From Tenodera sinensis (lineage: Eukaryota > Arthropoda > Insecta > Mantodea > Mantidae): a DNA stretch of 64,000 bases. The notes beneath the pieces are model-generated. The model saw only the letters and a program-made list of their open reading frames with translations. It was not told the DNA's origin and searched no databases. Below are positions 61,712 through 64,000 of this stretch, one piece after another (position 1 is the stretch's first letter; each line of letters starts with the position of its first letter). The translations under genes and the position numbers were made by a program. The DNA lies in assembly GCA_030765045.1 (NCBI GenBank), contig CM060961.1, positions 35,853,805-35,917,804 of the forward strand. Reading direction: 5' to 3'.

Positions 61712-62619
61712 CCGTGTGTGTGTGTGTTTGTGTGAGTGTGTATTTTAACAGTTTCACGTGTTCCATTACAGGAATTGTAATACTACGTGCAAGGTTTTCC
61801 ATAATACAGGGAACTGATAATAATGGTTAATGAACAAACTATATATAGCGTATACATTGTTTGTTCTATTTTACACTTAATTATGGTACCTGACCTATAC
61901 CTATATTTGTTGCCAGTACATCCTAAATTTGATCAAATTGCACAGAGTTCACAAATTCTAAAAACTCCCTTTTAATGCTTTTGATTATATCTTTTTGTAT
62001 TTGTATGTATGTATGTGTGTGTTTAATGAACTTTATTTAACAACATTTCGCTTCGCAGACGATGTTACCCTCATAACAGATTCGCACGAGAAATGTTAAG
62101 CGAGCTCTGCAAATTCAGCAAACAAATCAGAACTTGAAATAACTGTTGAGAAAACAAAGATAATGACAAACAGCACGAAGCAGCCAATCCAGATTGGAAA
62201 CCACAAAATCGACTACATTAATGAATATGTTTATTTAGGCCAAGCTAAATCGTTTTCCAACCACGCTCAGAATTACACAAGCCTGGAAGAAATTCTGGGC
62301 TCTAAACACTAGAAAAATTCATCAATATGAAAACCAACAAGAGGTCATGGATATGTACCAGTGTTAATATATAGACATGGCCCTTAACAACAACAACAAC
62401 AACAACAAAATGCCACGGCCACGTAAGTAATTTACCAATGGTAGCAAAGCTACTCAACATCCCTCGAACAGAAACTACCCTCTCTATCGATATTTCTTTC
62501 TTGATTTTTATTTTATAAAACGTAAAGGTTTTCATTATCAAAATACCTTTACGAAAATTGTACTCACCAAAATAAGAGGAGAAGCAAAGAATTATCAAGA
62601 ACTGTACATTTATATTCAT
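53053..62619 (-). CDS. Secreted serine protease homologue (inactive chymotrypsin-fold), five-exon gene
   Basis: Five exons (62568-62619, 60954-61018, 56685-56782, 56467-56578, 53053-53502) join in consistent phase at GT/AG sites into 777 nt, 258 residues plus stop, the usual length of a simple secreted S1-family protease. Residues 1-17 form a hydrophobic signal peptide. LVGG at 25-28 takes the place of the IVGG activation terminus but follows His, not Arg/Lys. TAAHC carries catalytic His68 and DYDIAV carries Asp104. The CxGDSGGPL motif reads CEADPGAPL (195-203), so Ser is Pro199 and an oxyanion-hole Gly is Ala. The S1-pocket position is Thr193, and the Cys expected after PLV is Asn. By family knowledge such proteins are secreted non-catalytic homologues; the role here is not known. 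No frameshift or premature stop is present, which argues for a functional pseudoprotease rather than a dead gene. A TATAAA on the minus strand (62643-62648) leaves almost no leader before the ATG, so a separate 5' UTR exon is possible. Confidence 0.88.
53942..54469 (-). pseudogene. IS630-like transposase deletion derivative in intron 4 of the protease homologue
   Basis: The 175-residue frame joins an N-terminal helix-turn-helix region (SDAREVVYLVHKCF, then MERTAAATGVSRTSIYRIL) and a basic linker (GRKRPNRQ) to what looks like a transposase C-terminus (NWKAVCEHVKRVEEMYWGK). The DDE catalytic core is missing between them, so it cannot transpose. After MYWGK the frame is lost at a run of five A; in the next frame an Asp/Glu/Ser-rich tail continues for about 30 codons, as expected of these proteins. 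The first 22 residues are strongly hydrophobic and read like a signal peptide, which is odd for a nuclear protein. It lies in the same orientation as the gene. Confidence 0.6.
54702..55879. other. Intron 4 of the protease homologue, no element recognised
   Basis: This is non-coding intron sequence between the IS630 derivative and the RTE-like remnant. A T10 occurs near 55493. Confidence 0.6.
55880..56436 (+). pseudogene. Decayed RTE-like LINE fragment (RT palm to C-terminus) with AAG tail
   Basis: Broken frames contain TDDIV.IFEQEDKLLYALYCL (FADD motif), INTHGEVK, RIEQISMFNYLGTIAS, KTRTRKETKI.FYNVMS and, at the end, RGVG.TRKSWKDNV, a collinear series matching the post-palm region of insect endonuclease-RT elements. 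It ends in GAAGAAGAAGAAG. Many stops are present. It is antisense in intron 4, about 30 bp from exon 4. Confidence 0.65.
56467..56578 (-). CDS. Exon 4 of serine protease homologue (catalytic Asp)
   Basis: The 112-nt exon is separated from exon 3 by a 106-nt intron. It follows acceptor CCGTATAAG and ends at CAG|GTACTA. It encodes residues 73-109 including HENYNNLTADYDIAVIQ, the Asp-triad segment. It ends in phase 0, matching exon 5. An antisense RTE-like remnant with an (AAG)n tail ends about 25 bp beyond the donor. Confidence 0.87.
56685..56782 (-). CDS. Exon 3 of serine protease homologue (catalytic His)
   Basis: The 98-nt exon follows acceptor TTTTCCTGCAG and precedes donor AA|GTGAGT. It contains CAACAISKKFALTAAHC, equivalent to CGGSLI...LTAAHC of active enzymes, with an extra Cys. 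Phase is 0 at entry, with two nucleotides carried to exon 4, where a G completes Lys72. Confidence 0.88.
56868..57990 (-). repeat. TIR-like repeat interrupted by a 530-bp insertion
   Basis: The repeat runs 56868-57208 and resumes 57739-57990. The inserted 57209-57738 is flanked by ACATTTT (57202-57208 and 57739-57745) and begins ACTCAGGGGTCTCC, reminiscent of a hAT end, but no matching inverted end is seen at the right. The copy lies in intron 2 of the protease homologue. Confidence 0.7.
58325..58510 (+). pseudogene. Mariner transposase fragment
   Basis: The plus frame reads HQNKAPIHNAMPVKRFLAKN, then SLYSPDLRSCDSFLFPKVK, matching the HHDNAPxH...YSPDLAPCDxFLFPKLK signature around the third catalytic Asp of mariner transposases. 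Decay is clear (HDNA has become HQNK), and a stop follows shortly after. It lies antisense in intron 2 of the protease homologue. Confidence 0.75.
58745..59601 (-). mobile_element. Non-autonomous hAT element with perfect 8-bp target duplication
   Basis: CAGGGGAAGACA is inverted at the two ends (58745-58756 and 59590-59601), and GGTTACAT is duplicated at 58737-58744 and 59602-59609. CAGGG-type ends with 8-bp duplications define hAT elements. At 857 bp it is an internal-deletion derivative keeping only the transposase C-terminus. It sits in intron 2 of the protease homologue. Confidence 0.92.
59024..59470 (-). pseudogene. hAT transposase C-terminal (dimerisation) fragment
   Basis: The frame 59350-59024 encodes LCMFGSTYVCEQFFSVMN then SRSIFSDHNLTCSLRLQ and SPNIDKLVKEKR, the conserved C-terminal dimerisation region of hAT transposases of the ZBED type. 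Upstream the same frame continues to about 59470 (ETRLQDVETLSTTFQIFA) across one TAG stop (59360-59362). The DDE core is absent. Confidence 0.85.
60112..60182 (-). ncRNA. tRNA-like head (SINE or tRNA pseudogene), Thr(GGU)-like anticodon
   Basis: 71 nt fold as a tRNA. The acceptor GTCACAA pairs with TTGTGGC over 7 bp, and the D arm GCTC/GAGC encloses a perfect A box. The anticodon stem is 4 of 5 paired with loop CCGGTAA (GGT), and the B box is GGTTCAAATCC. Position 33 is C instead of the near-invariant U, and the T stem has two mismatches, so it is unlikely to be a working tRNA. It abuts the SINE at 60183. The following ~100 bp may be its SINE body. Confidence 0.6.
60183..60511 (-). mobile_element. 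tRNA-derived SINE, same family as 18238-18860
   Basis: On the minus strand, GTAGTGCAGCTTGCC is the A box, GGTTCGATCCC (rc of 60452-60462) is the B box, and the body has TCTGGGAGGTCTGGCACGGG and GCACTCAGCCTCG. It is GC-rich relative to surroundings and lies in intron 2 of the protease homologue. Confidence 0.75.
60512..60953. other. Intron 2 of the protease homologue, unannotated
   Basis: It is pyrimidine-rich near 60810-60900 (CTCTCGAGGGG, CCCTCCCC), which on the minus strand is purine-rich. No element is recognised. Confidence 0.55.
60954..61018 (-). CDS. Exon 2 of serine protease homologue (LVGG segment)
   Basis: The 65-nt exon lies between acceptor TACTTTTCAG and donor CTG|GTAAGT. It encodes GVCDGHLVGGKITDVLRYPYL after the split Val. 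The LVGG...RYPYL pattern corresponds to IVGG...YPYQVSL at the N-terminus of mature S1 proteases. It is too short for ORF calling. It ends in phase 0, matching exon 3. Confidence 0.85.
61101..61540. mobile_element. Second copy of the fold-back MITE, right arm mostly deleted
   Basis: It starts CAGACGGTGTCCGAAAATTAG and follows the left arm and centre of the 24997-25716 element at high similarity, including the internal AAAATTAGACC motif. Only about 40 bp of the right arm remain (GCGCTTAAACGAA...GCAGCAAAAA). It lies in intron 1 of the protease homologue. Confidence 0.8.
61558..61755 (+). repeat. TIR-like repeat fragment ending at its (TG)n
   Basis: It starts TTACTTTCTCGAGTTATTTACAG with AGCAAGTATTGTCTTCTACC and reaches a (TG)n of about 20 units plus a second short tract (61669-61740), after which similarity stops. 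It lies in intron 1 of the protease homologue. Confidence 0.65.
62050..62405 (+). pseudogene. Decayed RTE-clade LINE fragment with AAC tail
   Basis: The plus frame reads FRFADDVTLITDSHEKC, then LEITVEKTKIMTN, IDYINEYVYLGQAKSF and AWKKFWAL, matching the FADD-to-YLGQ region of RTE-clade reverse transcriptases. It is interrupted by stops and ends in (AAC)n at 62388-62406. It lies antisense in intron 1 of the protease homologue. Confidence 0.7.
62568..62619 (-). CDS. Exon 1 of serine protease homologue (signal peptide)
   Basis: The exon starts at ATG 62619 and runs 52 nt to the donor G|GTGAGT (rc of 62561-62567). It encodes 17 residues rich in Leu, Ile and Phe, a typical secretion signal, and leaves one nucleotide (G) of a split codon. 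Exon 2 begins with TT, completing a Val codon. The open frame continues into the intron, so a simple ORF scan mis-reads the end of this exon. Confidence 0.75.
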
Positions 62620-62946
62620 GTTTCAAAATTTCTCTTTGCTCGTTTATAACACGTCTGAAACGCTTCAAACTATTCGTTTGTCATGCAATCTTTATGGTTT
62701 CTGCTTTTGAAGTACTTCTTTAAATTATAATGGATGGGAATTATTAGGAATAATTGAGCCACAGTAATAAAATATACAACATAAGATAAGAAAATGTATT
62801 ATTACCAAGCTGGACATCTAATTAGAACTTTCGTTTAATGTGATGTAATAATAGTTAAAACTTATCAAGACTACTAGCATTAAATTCAAGGTAATTCTTA
62901 CATTTAACGAACTGTAATAAAAATACATTTACTATAGTGTAAATAG

Positions 62947-64000
<1,054 letters not shown>

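Noticed and set aside
62302..62619. A 105-residue single-exon gene
   Set aside because: Only the first 52 nt are coding as exon 1 of the protease homologue; the rest is intron read-through past a GTGAGT donor.

Overview
This is a repeat-dense, AT-rich nuclear window from an animal, almost certainly an arthropod. Insect is the best fit: the exons are small and split by canonical GT-AG introns, the non-LTR retrotransposons are Jockey- and I-like with an RNase H domain, the DNA transposons are IS630/Tc1, mariner, hAT and TTAA-targeting types, and tRNA-derived SINEs are abundant. A cockroach- or termite-like (polyneopteran) genome would fit the transposase types, but that is inference. There are no bacterial operons, rRNA genes or CRISPR arrays.

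Only one host gene can be supported. It lies on the minus strand across 53053-62619, in five exons whose splice phases all match, and encodes a secreted 258-residue chymotrypsin-fold protein. His and Asp of the triad are kept, but the catalytic Ser is Pro and the usual basic activation site is absent, so it is a serine protease homologue (pseudoprotease). Its introns hold an IS630 derivative, RTE-like and mariner remnants, a hAT with perfect 8-bp target duplications, SINEs and a fold-back MITE.

The rest is mobile DNA in layers. Positions 1-8200 are mostly diverged repeat fragments and unannotated AT-rich DNA. Positions 8270-10855 hold an internally deleted I-like LINE whose ORF1 is split by a 742-bp TTAA-flanked MITE. 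The same LINE family recurs 5'-truncated at 19063-21549 with target duplications. Positions 17400-18115 are hexamer and trimer arrays, followed by a tRNA-derived SINE. Positions 24997-25716 are a long fold-back MITE in a TA site. Positions 35853-37800 are a 5'-truncated Jockey LINE with a 13-bp target duplication. Positions 40853-43116 are a decayed IS630/Tc1 transposon with TIRs, inserted in an older repeat and itself apparently carrying a nested element.

The dominant unexplained structure is an interspersed repeat of about 0.85-0.9 kb with 12-bp inverted motifs near its ends (ACTTTCTCTACT ... AGTAGAGAAAGT) and an internal (TG)n tract at a fixed position. At least twenty full or partial copies on both strands account for most of the long (TG/CA)n microsatellites here. 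One copy is fused to an LTR-like unit that recurs 12,579 bp away at high identity (50.4-51.4 kb against 63.0-64.0 kb). These repeats have no known name to me and are the best candidate for something undescribed.
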